Assembly: GCA_020051695.1 (NCBI GenBank)
Contig: JAGVQM010000006.1
Coordinates: 79,899 to 143,898, forward strand
Length of the DNA: 64,000 nucleotides
DNA from: Candidatus Zixiibacteriota bacterium
GTDB taxonomy: Bacteria > Zixibacteria > MSB-5A5 > WJJR01 > JAJRUJ01
Reading direction: 5' to 3'
Numbering within the stretch: the first letter of the stretch is position 1; each line of letters starts with the position of its first letter. The notes under the pieces were generated by a model, which saw only the letters and a program-made list of their open reading frames with translations, was not told where the DNA came from and made no database searches. This document shows, piece after piece, positions 32,434-40,503 of the stretch. The translations under genes and the position numbers were made by a program.

Positions 32434-33054
32434 TCAAACTGCAGGGGAAACGTTGTTTCTGGAGCGATCCGCCAACAGCCAGACAACCGCCGCGAGCAAG
32501 TCCTCAGCAATGAGGTTCGGCGGGGGGAGATGTTCGTCCTCGATACGTTCTTTCTCCGCGAAGCCGTAACCGGTCGTGACCAAAATGGACTTGATGCCGA
32601 GGTTTCTGCCGAACTCGATATCGGCCGCGCGGTCGCCGATCATTACCGAATGTCGGAGGTCGACGGCAAACTCTTCCATCGCGCGGCGGGCCAGCCCGAT
32701 CCGGGGTTTGCGGCATTCACAATCGATGCGGTAGTGCGGCAGCGTCCCGCCCAGATAATGCGGGCAAAAGTAAATGCCGTCGAGCGCCGCGCCTTCCCGG
32801 CCCAGCAGCTCGCGCAGCCGGTTATTGACCGCCTGGACGGCCTGCTCATCATAGTAACCCCGGGCCACACCGGATTGGTTGGTGACCACGAGGACCAGAT
32901 ACCCCCGTTGATTGAGCAGGCGGATGGCCTCGGCCGCGCGGGGGAGAAGCTCCACACCATCCGGGTCGCCGAGGAAATCTTTCTCGACAATGATTGTGCC
33001 GTCGCGGTCTAAAAATACCGCCGAACGCGGGTCGGCGAGGTCGCCGGTGGTCAT
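32434..33054 (-). CDS. gmhB: D-glycero-D-manno-heptose 1,7-bisphosphate 7-phosphatase (HAD family)
   Basis: Removes the 7-phosphate during ADP-heptose synthesis for LPS cores. It has 206 residues. HAD motif I is FLDRDGTIIVE, motif II LVVTNQSG, motif III with Lys in CECRKP, and motif IV GDRAADIEFG. The zinc loop typical of GmhB is present (CPHYLGG followed by CEC). The ATG overlaps the stop of the upstream glycosyltransferase (ATGA) and has GGAGA in front; a much longer frame upstream is only the glycosyltransferase read in another phase. A histidinol-phosphatase role is the main alternative, but the neighbour favours heptose. Confidence 0.9.
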   Translation of the reverse strand: MTTGDLADPRSAVFLDRDGTIIVEKDFLGDPDGVELLPRAAEAIRLLNQRGYLVLVVTNQSGVARGYYDEQAVQAVNNRLRELLGREGAALDGIYFCPHYLGGTLPHYRIDCECRKPRIGLARRAMEEFAVDLRHSVMIGDRAADIEFGRNLGIKSILVTTGYGFAEKERIEDEHLPPPNLIAEDLLAAVVWLLADRSRNNVSPAV

Positions 33055-34085
33055 GGTTGATCTCCATGTGGCATCTTTTCCAGCCGCCGAATGATCTGAT
33101 CGGCCAAAAGGGCGGTATCGATCTTCTCGAAACAATACCGGCGGCGGCGATAGCATGCCGATTTGCCGTGACGGCTGCAGGGGCTGCAGAAGATTCCGGA
33201 GTGGACGGCGTGCGCATCGACACCGCGCGGCGCGAAACCCAGTGCCGGGTGGGTCGGCCCGAATAGCCCCCAGGTCGGGATTTCCAACGCCGCTGCGGCA
33301 TGCATTAGGCCGGAATCGGACGTAACGAATGCCGAACATCCAGATAAAGCCCCCAAGACCTGCGGCAGGTTCATCCCACAAAAGGGTATTATTTCGTGAC
33401 GCCGGTTGGCGGCAATGAAATCAGCGATTTCCGGGTCCCGCGGGTCCTCGGCGAAAAGCAGGTACACCGGCGTCACACGTTCCGCCGCCAGCTTGTCGAA
33501 CAGTTCTTCCCACAACCGCGCGGGCACTTCTTTGGTCGGCCAATGCGCCCCCCAGCCGATACCCACCATCGGCCGTCCCTGCGGCCACCCCCGTCGGACC
33601 AGCTCGGCCGCCGCGGCCTTTTTTGCCTCCGGATTCACACGCAACTGCGGCAGCCCGGTTATCGCCGGTATGCCCGCTTGATGCAATGTTGTCAGGTAAC
33701 GATCTACGACATGCCGGGCGGAGCAGAAGCCGTGTTTAAGCCACACCATCTGCCAGCGCCGCCAGAAATCTTTGGGATACGTGTGTATCGCGTTCGCTTT
33801 GAGCCGGCTGATCAGTATTCGCGAACGCCAGTTCGCATGCAGATCAAAAATGTGGTCAAACTGCCGGGTGGATAATTCCCCTGCATACGAGAGCAGGTTT
33901 TCGCGGCTGTGGCCGGCAAACGGATGAATGGTAACCTGCGGGGAAAACTGCTCGACAATTGGCCGGAACCGCTCGGCAACAGCATAATGTACTGTTGTCT
34001 CCGGCTGCGCCGCCAGGGCCGCGACAACGGGCGTGGTCAGAATAATATCGCCCAGTGACGAAAACCGGATGACCAGGCAATTCAT
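33051..34085 (-). CDS. Glycosyltransferase family 9 (heptosyltransferase-like)
   Basis: GT9 enzyme of 344 residues, probably adding heptose from ADP-heptose to the lipid A core on the inner face of the inner membrane. Family features are the N-terminal VIRFSSLGDIILTTPVVAAL, WGAHWPTKEVPARLWEEL, and the donor-site region SDSGLMHAAAALEIPTWGLFGPTHP (core DSGLMHAAAALEIP). The C-terminal end has several cysteines. The ATG at 34085 is preferred; a GTG two codons upstream is possible and neither has a strong ribosome-binding site. It overlaps gmhB by four bases, supporting a shared LPS role. Confidence 0.88.
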   Translation of the reverse strand: MNCLVIRFSSLGDIILTTPVVAALAAQPETTVHYAVAERFRPIVEQFSPQVTIHPFAGHSRENLLSYAGELSTRQFDHIFDLHANWRSRILISRLKANAIHTYPKDFWRRWQMVWLKHGFCSARHVVDRYLTTLHQAGIPAITGLPQLRVNPEAKKAAAAELVRRGWPQGRPMVGIGWGAHWPTKEVPARLWEELFDKLAAERVTPVYLLFAEDPRDPEIADFIAANRRHEIIPFCGMNLPQVLGALSGCSAFVTSDSGLMHAAAALEIPTWGLFGPTHPALGFAPRGVDAHAVHSGIFCSPCSRHGKSACYRRRRYCFEKIDTALLADQIIRRLEKMPHGDQP

Positions 34086-34094
34086 GAGCACACT

Positions 34095-34889
34095 CTACGG
34101 TAAAAAGATCAGCCAGGCAACACCGATGCAAACACAATAGGCTCCAAACCACCAAAAACGCCCTTTTCTAATCATCCCGAACAGGAAACTGAGCGAGGCA
34201 TACCCGACCACCAGGGCAACGAGACCGCCGACTGCGTACATGCCCAGCGTCGCCGCCGAGAGGCCATTCAGGGCCGCCTCACTCAACGACAACATCGCGG
34301 CGCCTGCCACGGCCGGGATCGACAGGATAAACGAAAATTCGGCGGCTTTGGCAGGAGCGATCCCCAGCAGGATTGCGGCGGAAATCGTGGAGCCCGAACG
34401 CGATACCCCCGGCAGCAACGCCGCGGCCTGAGCCATCCCGACAACCACGGCCCGCCACGGCGTCAACAGCCGCCCTTTGTCCCGCATCAACAGGGTACAG
34501 ATCAGGAACAGCCCGGTGAAAATCAGAAACCCCGCCGCGGCCTTCGGCGAGGAAAACGCTGCTTCAATGTGGTCTTTAAAGAGTACTCCGATCAAAGCCG
34601 CGGGGATGGTGGCCAGCACCAGGGCCAGCACATATCGTCGGCCGGATTCAGCCGGCGGTGCCTCCCGGCCCCGCACCAAATCCCGCAATATGTCGAACAA
34701 TCGGCGGCGAAAATAAAAAGTGACCGCCAGCAATGTCCCCAGATGCAAAATGACCTCAAACGTAACCCCGGGCGGATCGACCCCGAGCAGGTGTTCGACC
34801 AGCACCAGGTGCCCCGAACTGGAGACCGGCAAAAATTCCGTCAATCCCTGAATAACACCCAGCACCATGGACTGCCATAGATCCATCAA
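34095..34889 (-). CDS. uppP: Undecaprenyl-diphosphatase (BacA/UppP)
   Basis: Integral membrane phosphatase recycling undecaprenyl pyrophosphate to the monophosphate carrier for peptidoglycan and O-antigen assembly; overexpression gives bacitracin resistance in other bacteria. The 264 residues are typical. Active-site motifs are present: QGLTEFLPVSSSGHLVL near the N-terminus and PGVSRSGSTISAA in the second half. About seven or eight membrane segments are visible. GGGGAGGA precedes the ATG. It is upstream of, and 9 bases from, the glycosyltransferase gene. Confidence 0.96.
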   Translation of the reverse strand: MMDLWQSMVLGVIQGLTEFLPVSSSGHLVLVEHLLGVDPPGVTFEVILHLGTLLAVTFYFRRRLFDILRDLVRGREAPPAESGRRYVLALVLATIPAALIGVLFKDHIEAAFSSPKAAAGFLIFTGLFLICTLLMRDKGRLLTPWRAVVVGMAQAAALLPGVSRSGSTISAAILLGIAPAKAAEFSFILSIPAVAGAAMLSLSEAALNGLSAATLGMYAVGGLVALVVGYASLSFLFGMIRKGRFWWFGAYCVCIGVAWLIFLP

Positions 34890-35009
34890 TCCTCCCCTGT
34901 TGCGGCCGGCCCGGCCGTCGAGGCAAACAACTCCCTGAACCCCGGGAAAACAAGTGCAGAACGTGCCGTGCCCGACGAATTATCGCCGTTTACGGCGGAG
35001 GCAGACAGC

Positions 35010-35657
35010 TCAAATCCGGAAATTGACCCCGGCCAGCACTCCGACCTGATCGTCCATCTGGATTTCCCCGACCACATCGAAAAACTCCGTGGCTTGCCAG
35101 ATAAATCCCGGATTGAAGCCGATTTCCAGGTCGGTGTCGGTTTCCCAATTTTTGTGCTCGTAGTCCACAGCTTCCAGCCGGATGTTCAGCCGTCCGTACA
35201 AAGTCAGAGTGTTGGCCCGCACCAACAGATCGTGAGAGGCGGCGACATTGGCCCCGAAAGCCCAAACCCGAGCCCCGTCACCGTCGCTCAGCGAGATCTC
35301 CGGCCCGGCCGACAGGCGAAAGGGGTCACCCCAGTGTGGTGCCAGCAAAGCCCATTGCATGTCTGCAGCAATGACCAGTCCGACATCATCCCCGCCGGTG
35401 TCCGAATCGGCGAGGCCGGCCTTCAGCCCGCCGTCACAGTTGGCGCCCAGACCGTAACGGATCTGACCGAAAACAGCAACCGGCAGGTCGTCGCTGCCCG
35501 CGCCGTCGAATAAACCGAGATAACAGCCGATGTCCGTGGCCCCCCGGTCCACCGGTTTGGCCGAATGTACCCAGCCGGTAACCTGCGCCTGCGCCGGAAT
35601 TGCGGCGGTCGATACCGCGATCATTAGTCCGAGAATAATCGACGCTCTGCAGCTCAT
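35010..35657 (-). CDS. Predicted outer-membrane beta-barrel protein
   Basis: Exported protein of 215 residues with signal peptide MSCRASIILGLMIAVSTAAIPAQA. The mature part alternates polar and hydrophobic residues in strand-like stretches and ends in VGVLAGVNFRI, whose final aromatic/aliphatic strand resembles a barrel-closing terminus. No named family is recognised. The chosen ATG has AGGGGGG a few bases upstream; the longer frame runs through the preceding terminator. That terminator sits between it and the PhaR-like gene, so it is probably transcribed alone. Confidence 0.75.
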   Translation of the reverse strand: MSCRASIILGLMIAVSTAAIPAQAQVTGWVHSAKPVDRGATDIGCYLGLFDGAGSDDLPVAVFGQIRYGLGANCDGGLKAGLADSDTGGDDVGLVIAADMQWALLAPHWGDPFRLSAGPEISLSDGDGARVWAFGANVAASHDLLVRANTLTLYGRLNIRLEAVDYEHKNWETDTDLEIGFNPGFIWQATEFFDVVGEIQMDDQVGVLAGVNFRI

Positions 35658-35740
35658 TATAGACCCCCCTTCGGTTTTAACAATAATTGTAGTACAGACA
35701 CCATGCCGGCAAAGTTTCCGTATTTTTTGGTTTCCAAGCA

Positions 35741-35769
35741 AGAAAAAACCCCGTGCCGTCACGGGGTTT
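35741..35769 (-). terminator. Intrinsic terminator after the PhaR-like gene
   Basis: On the minus strand AACCCCGTG-ACGG-CACGGGGTT (stem at 35747-35768) is followed by TTTTTTCT. It lies about 30 bases past the stop of the PhaR-like gene. Confidence 0.9.
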
Positions 35770-35798
35770 GCGCCCTTACGGTCGCGGTGTCTCAATTT

Positions 35799-36365
35799 CT
35801 ATTTGTGCAGCGTTTTTTTTATTTCCTCAACCATTGTGGTCAGACGGTCGACTTTGTCGTTGAGCGCTTCCAGATCGATCGTCTTGGCGTATTTTTTCCC
35901 CAGCTTGGCCGATTTCATCGACTCCCTGATTTTGCCGGCCATCTCCTTTGATTTTGCCTCGGCTTTGTCGAGCGCCTCTTTGATCGCCTCGACCCGTTCT
36001 CCTTTGTCCAGTTCACCGCGCTTGATTAATTCATCAATGAGCTTCTCGGCGTTTTCCTTGGTCAGGGAGACAGCTCCGATCGCGGCCATCAGCGTTTTGT
36101 TTAAAATCGTCACCCCGCTTTCACCTCCTTTTTTAATTAACAGCCGGACCAGCTTGCCGGTCTCGGCCGCATTGCCCCATTCGCGGATTTCATCGCTTAA
36201 GACATTGGTCAGGACCGCCAAGGTGATATCCTTGTTGCTGGTGTTGTCCACGATGCGGAACTGCTCATCGTTTTTGACCAGCAGGGCGATCCCGCCCAGG
36301 GTGACCGCTTGCCGGGTTTGTGTGTCGTACAAGCGGCGGTTTTTATACCGTTTGATGATACGCAC
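35799..36365 (-). CDS. PHA-accumulation regulator-like protein with phasin-like coiled C-terminus
   Basis: The N-terminal ~60 residues match the PHB/PHA accumulation regulator DNA-binding domain (IKRYKNRRLYDTQTRQAVTL; then KDITLAVL). In PhaR proteins this binds DNA and polyhydroxyalkanoate granules. The C-terminal ~110 residues are Lys/Glu/Ala-rich and predicted coiled coil, resembling PhaF/PhaI-type phasins (IDLEALNDKVDRLTTMVEEI). I prefer the GTG at 36365 (188 residues), with AAGGGGG 11 bases upstream; a TTG at 36386 is the alternative. It follows the response-regulator gene on the same strand, but a direct link is not shown. Confidence 0.8.
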   Translation of the reverse strand: MRIIKRYKNRRLYDTQTRQAVTLGGIALLVKNDEQFRIVDNTSNKDITLAVLTNVLSDEIREWGNAAETGKLVRLLIKKGGESGVTILNKTLMAAIGAVSLTKENAEKLIDELIKRGELDKGERVEAIKEALDKAEAKSKEMAGKIRESMKSAKLGKKYAKTIDLEALNDKVDRLTTMVEEIKKTLHK

Positions 36366-36477
36366 GATTCTGCCCACCCCCTTCAATGGTTATACGCGGG
36401 ATGGCCCCGTTTGTTGTGCACCGCACAAGAAATATTTGGAGATCGCCCGTGGACCTGTCTAACCGGTTGGGCGGGAT

Positions 36478-36864
36478 TTACTTATTGACACTCATCAAGA
36501 CGATTTTAATAATTTCCAGCAGCCGTTCGCAGGAAAACGGTTTCTTCACGAACAAGTCGCCACCGACCTTGAAACTGCGGCCGGAATCGTCTCGCGAGTC
36601 TTTGCCGGTCAGGAAGATAACCGGAATGTCCGCGGTTGTCGGCTCGAGTTTTAATTCATTGCAGACTTCATACCCATCCTTGCCGGGCATCATAATATCC
36701 AGCAGGATGACTGCGGGCCGGATTTTCCGGGCGGTTTTGATTCCGTCCGCCGCGGTATTCTCCGCAACGACCGTATAACCGGCATTTGAAAGAAAGACCT
36801 CGACGATCTCGGTGATTTCCGGTTCATCGTCGATAATCAAAATCGTGGCATGTTTATTATGCAT
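36478..36864 (-). CDS. Stand-alone response regulator (CheY-like receiver)
   Basis: A single receiver domain of 128 residues with no output domain. The acidic pocket (IIDDEPE), phosphoacceptor Asp56 (VILLDIMMPGKDG), conserved Thr (VIFLTGKD) and Lys (FVKKPF) are all present, so it should be phosphorylated. The ATG at 36864 is preceded by GGGGACGGA; a GTG 11 codons upstream is a weaker option. It lies just downstream of the large histidine kinase on the same strand, its probable partner. Confidence 0.92.
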   Translation of the reverse strand: MHNKHATILIIDDEPEITEIVEVFLSNAGYTVVAENTAADGIKTARKIRPAVILLDIMMPGKDGYEVCNELKLEPTTADIPVIFLTGKDSRDDSGRSFKVGGDLFVKKPFSCERLLEIIKIVLMSVNK

Positions 36865-36967
36865 TCTGATCCGTCCCCGGCGAAGGTTCGTGCTCACTAG
36901 TATGGTTCGGCATCATTATCAGGCCGCTTGAGCGGCCGGGTCGGCCGGTGCCGACCAATCCTCTGTC

Positions 36968-39900
36968 TTATTGAGTGGTCCGGCTGGAGGATTCCAGCAT
37001 GCGGGGGCCGTTTTCACTTTCCTCGGGGGCAACAATCGACGACCAGGAAAGGATCCCGGCGGCGTTCTTGTGATATTCCTCCAGCAAATATTCACGCTGT
37101 CCCTCGCTCAGCAGGTATACCTTGACCTCCGGGTAGGCGCTGATCAGCGAGTTATGGATTTTGGCAAAGCGAATCTTGCCGGGGCCGCCGGTGTCGAAGA
37201 AGGCCACGTCCGGCGCCGGGCCGGTCTGTGCGTCGGTTTTGCTGCGGAGGCGGTGGGTTTGCCAGCCGCGGGTGGTCAAATGCTCATGCAGCAACCCGAA
37301 GGTGATATCGTCACGGCAATAGACCATGGCGTGATTGTCTGTGGCCGATTTCGGCGTGGGAAATTCCTGACCGGACGGCGCATCAAGGTAGGGCAGCCGA
37401 ATGATAAATACCGTCTTTTTGCCCGGGATAGACTCCACGAGCAATTCGCCGTCATGTTCGCGGATTATATTGCGGCACACCGACAACCCTAAACCGGTGC
37501 CGCCGCTGCGGGTTTGCGTGCCCCATACTCCCTTGGTCGAGAAAAACGGATCGAAAATCTTTTCAATGATTGCGCTGTCGATACCGTGACCGTTATCCAC
37601 AATTCTGGTCTCCAGCCAGCCCTCGGACTGGTTGACCGAAATTTCCAGGCGGCCGTCCATGTCCTCCATCGCGTCCAGGGAGTTTTGGATCAGGTTCAGC
37701 ATGACCTGCTGCAATTTGCCGGGTACAATCCGGATCGGGGCGATTGACTGATAATTGGTCACCAGTTCCACACCGCGATATTCCAGCTCTTTGCGCACGA
37801 TGGCCAGCACCGAATCAATTATGTCGGTAATATGGCAATATTCATAAGTCGTGTCGGATTGGCGGGAGAACGTCAGCAGGCCCAGGGCGATCTCGTTGGC
37901 GTTGGCGGCGATCCGGTTGATTTTTTCCAGCGCTTCGGCAGTCGCCGAGTGGTTTTCGATGTTTTCACTGGCATAACTGGCGTTCCCGATAATCGCGCAC
38001 AGGTAATTCTTGAATTCGTGGGCCACACCCGCAGCCAGCAGACCGACCGAAGCCATTTTTTCCGATTCGATGGCCTGCTTTTGCCAGCGGCTTTCCTCGG
38101 TGATGTCTTTTTTAATTCCCACATAGTTTACGATTACGCCGTCATCGCCACGGACCGGAGTGATGGTCATTGCTTCTTCATAGAGTTCGCCGGACTTTTT
38201 CTTATTGGTCAGTTTGCCCTGCCAGACATCGCCACGGGAGATGGTTTCCCACATGGTGCGGTAAAAGTCCGGCTTTTGCAGTCCGGAATTCAACAGACTG
38301 GCATTTTCCCCGACCGCCTCATACCGTGAATAACCGGTGACGCGTTCAAATGCCGGGTTCACGTATTCGATCCGTCCGGTGATGTCGGTGATGACGACCA
38401 TTTCCACCGTGTTTTCCACCGCGTTCTGCAGAATCTGCCGTCCGCGCTCGCTTTCATGGCGCAGGGTGATGTCGGCATACGTCCAAACCCGGCCGATGAT
38501 CACGCCATTCTCATCGCGAACCGGACCGGTCCAGCGCTCCAGGACCAGCGGCAGAGGCTGGAGCAGCTCCAGCTCGACGGACTGGACCGTCTCATGTTCG
38601 GCGTACAGCCGTTCGACACCTGCACAAAACGCCGTGGGGTCTTTGAAATAGCGTTTGATCGATTCGCGCAGTTCACTATCGAGTTTGCCGATAAGCTGGG
38701 TCGGTTCCACGCCGAAAATTTCCCCGAAGCGGCGGTTGGCCATAGTAATGGTCGGCCCGGCCTCAAGATAACTAACCATCAGCATCGCGTCCGAGGTGGC
38801 CTCCAGGGTGTTCCGGAGGTCATTGGCCAGTAAATGGATTTGTTCTTCTTTCTGGAAACGTTCGGTGATTTCACGGTCGGTACCACGAAATCCAATGATT
38901 TCCCCGACGGTATCAACGACCGGCTTGGCATTGCTTTCCAGATAGTGGATCGAGCCATCCCGTCCGACCCAGCGAATAACGAGGTTGCTCCAGCCTTTCC
39001 GCTCGCGGGTGGACCGCTCGACCTGTTTGCGGGCAATGCTCACATCGTCCGGATGCATCATTTCAAACAACAGCCGGCCCACGATTTCATCCAGGAGGAA
39101 GCCGAGGATCTCGACGGCTGCCGGATTACAGAATTTTACGATTCCCTTGCCGTCGATTTCCCAGACTATTTCGGAGGTGGTCTCGACGATCGACCGGTAT
39201 TTTTCCTCACTGCGCGCAAGTTGTTCGGTGCTGATTTCCACCAGTGCGCGCGATTCGCTCATGCGGCGGTCGACACGCGTGATCACGGTGCCCAGAATCC
39301 AGATCAGGAACAACGATACAATGCCGCCGTAAATACTCATCCGTGCCGTCGTCCGGCCGGCTTCAGCTACCGCCTGAGTGATGTCCACCCACAGGACGAG
39401 GTGGCCGATGAAGACGTTGTCCGAGTCCACCATGCCGATACAGCCGGCGGCAAACTTTGATTTTCCCGTTTCGAATACTCGCGTCTTCAGGTTGCGCGGT
39501 GGCCAGGTGGCGTCGCTCAGCCCGCCCAGGATATCGGGGAATTGGTCGAAAGTGTGGGCCAGGATGACCGGGTCAAATACTTTAAGCGTGTCCGGCTCCA
39601 CCCCGTCGGGGACCGGGTAATTATACCACTGGCCCTCACCCAGATAGGATTTGCTGACGACTGCGGCCAGGTCGGACTTGATTCCCCGTTTTAATTCGGT
39701 CAGCAGGTGCCCGATCGCGGTGCCGGCCTCAATAAAGCCCACGCGCGCTTCGGGGTCGCCGAACGGCCGGATAACCCGCACGGCAAACATATGGTTGGAA
39801 AATTCGATGCCCGAGGCCTGCTTGCGCGTCATCCGCGACAGGTAAAACGTGGACCGTTTGATCGAATCATCATACCGTTCAGGATCGTGCCAGCGCAGGA

Positions 39901-40255
39901 AACAAGTCCCGCTGGGTTGGATCACCGAGAGCTGGGAAATATTGAATTCAGACTGCAACTGTTCAAACAGCGGCTTACCCAGCAGGTACAGACTGTCCCG
40001 CTGGCGCTGCAGGAACTTCAACAAAAACCGCGGATCATGGTCGATCGTCGAGAGGACCGCCCCCAGGCGCGAGGCGTTATCGTCGATACGCGATTGAAAG
40101 TACGATTCCGTCTGGCTGGTACGCAACTGCACGGTCTCAAAGATGTTGCTTCGTTGTGTCAGGTAGACCATGAGGGTGAATAACGACCAGGCCACAAAAA
40201 CGGAGATCAGAAGTGGAATGAGAATGTTGGCCCTGATTTTTTGTTGTGTGCTCAT
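36968..40255 (-). CDS. Multi-PAS membrane sensor histidine kinase with degenerate C-terminal receiver
   Basis: Sensor kinase of 1095 residues. In order: membrane segment about 12-34; a ~270-residue periplasmic sensor resembling a double Cache domain (with CFLRWHDPERYDDSI); a second membrane segment about 302-325 (YGGIVSLFLIWILGTVI); three PAS domains starting near 350, 478 and 612; a HisKA-type dimerisation domain with phospho-acceptor His746 (GVAHEFKNYL); and an HATPase domain (LNLIQNSLDAMED, DNGHGID, GGTGLGLSVC). The last ~110 residues resemble a receiver fold (DVAFFDTGGP) without the usual acidic pair. The ATG precedes the first membrane segment. The signal is unknown. Confidence 0.9.
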   Translation of the reverse strand: MSTQQKIRANILIPLLISVFVAWSLFTLMVYLTQRSNIFETVQLRTSQTESYFQSRIDDNASRLGAVLSTIDHDPRFLLKFLQRQRDSLYLLGKPLFEQLQSEFNISQLSVIQPSGTCFLRWHDPERYDDSIKRSTFYLSRMTRKQASGIEFSNHMFAVRVIRPFGDPEARVGFIEAGTAIGHLLTELKRGIKSDLAAVVSKSYLGEGQWYNYPVPDGVEPDTLKVFDPVILAHTFDQFPDILGGLSDATWPPRNLKTRVFETGKSKFAAGCIGMVDSDNVFIGHLVLWVDITQAVAEAGRTTARMSIYGGIVSLFLIWILGTVITRVDRRMSESRALVEISTEQLARSEEKYRSIVETTSEIVWEIDGKGIVKFCNPAAVEILGFLLDEIVGRLLFEMMHPDDVSIARKQVERSTRERKGWSNLVIRWVGRDGSIHYLESNAKPVVDTVGEIIGFRGTDREITERFQKEEQIHLLANDLRNTLEATSDAMLMVSYLEAGPTITMANRRFGEIFGVEPTQLIGKLDSELRESIKRYFKDPTAFCAGVERLYAEHETVQSVELELLQPLPLVLERWTGPVRDENGVIIGRVWTYADITLRHESERGRQILQNAVENTVEMVVITDITGRIEYVNPAFERVTGYSRYEAVGENASLLNSGLQKPDFYRTMWETISRGDVWQGKLTNKKKSGELYEEAMTITPVRGDDGVIVNYVGIKKDITEESRWQKQAIESEKMASVGLLAAGVAHEFKNYLCAIIGNASYASENIENHSATAEALEKINRIAANANEIALGLLTFSRQSDTTYEYCHITDIIDSVLAIVRKELEYRGVELVTNYQSIAPIRIVPGKLQQVMLNLIQNSLDAMEDMDGRLEISVNQSEGWLETRIVDNGHGIDSAIIEKIFDPFFSTKGVWGTQTRSGGTGLGLSVCRNIIREHDGELLVESIPGKKTVFIIRLPYLDAPSGQEFPTPKSATDNHAMVYCRDDITFGLLHEHLTTRGWQTHRLRSKTDAQTGPAPDVAFFDTGGPGKIRFAKIHNSLISAYPEVKVYLLSEGQREYLLEEYHKNAAGILSWSSIVAPEESENGPRMLESSSRTTQ

Positions 40256-40465
40256 AGTTGCGGACTCTAATTGCTGGGGCCTGCGCAGTCCCTGCAAGGC
40301 CATGACTAGATTTGTCCGTGACGCCGATCCGTCCGTGAAACCTTCTGACGGTATTATCGGCGTTTCAAAGCAGATATTGATCGGCACGGATTAAACATTT
40401 GCGGGTGGTTGTTTTGGGCGAGTTGTCGGTAATTGATAGTGTACTATATGCTTACCAGCACCGCC

Positions 40466-40488
40466 AGGCCCCCGGTAAGCGGGGGCCT
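40466..40488 (-). terminator. Strong hairpin downstream of the pilin genes
   Basis: AGGCCCCCG (40466-40474) and CGGGGGCCT (40480-40488) form a perfect 9-bp stem with a 5-base loop. It lies 16 bases past the PilX-like stop, a terminator position, but there is no T-run on the minus strand. Confidence 0.5.
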
Positions 40489-40503
40489 GGAGAAATATTC
40501 CAC

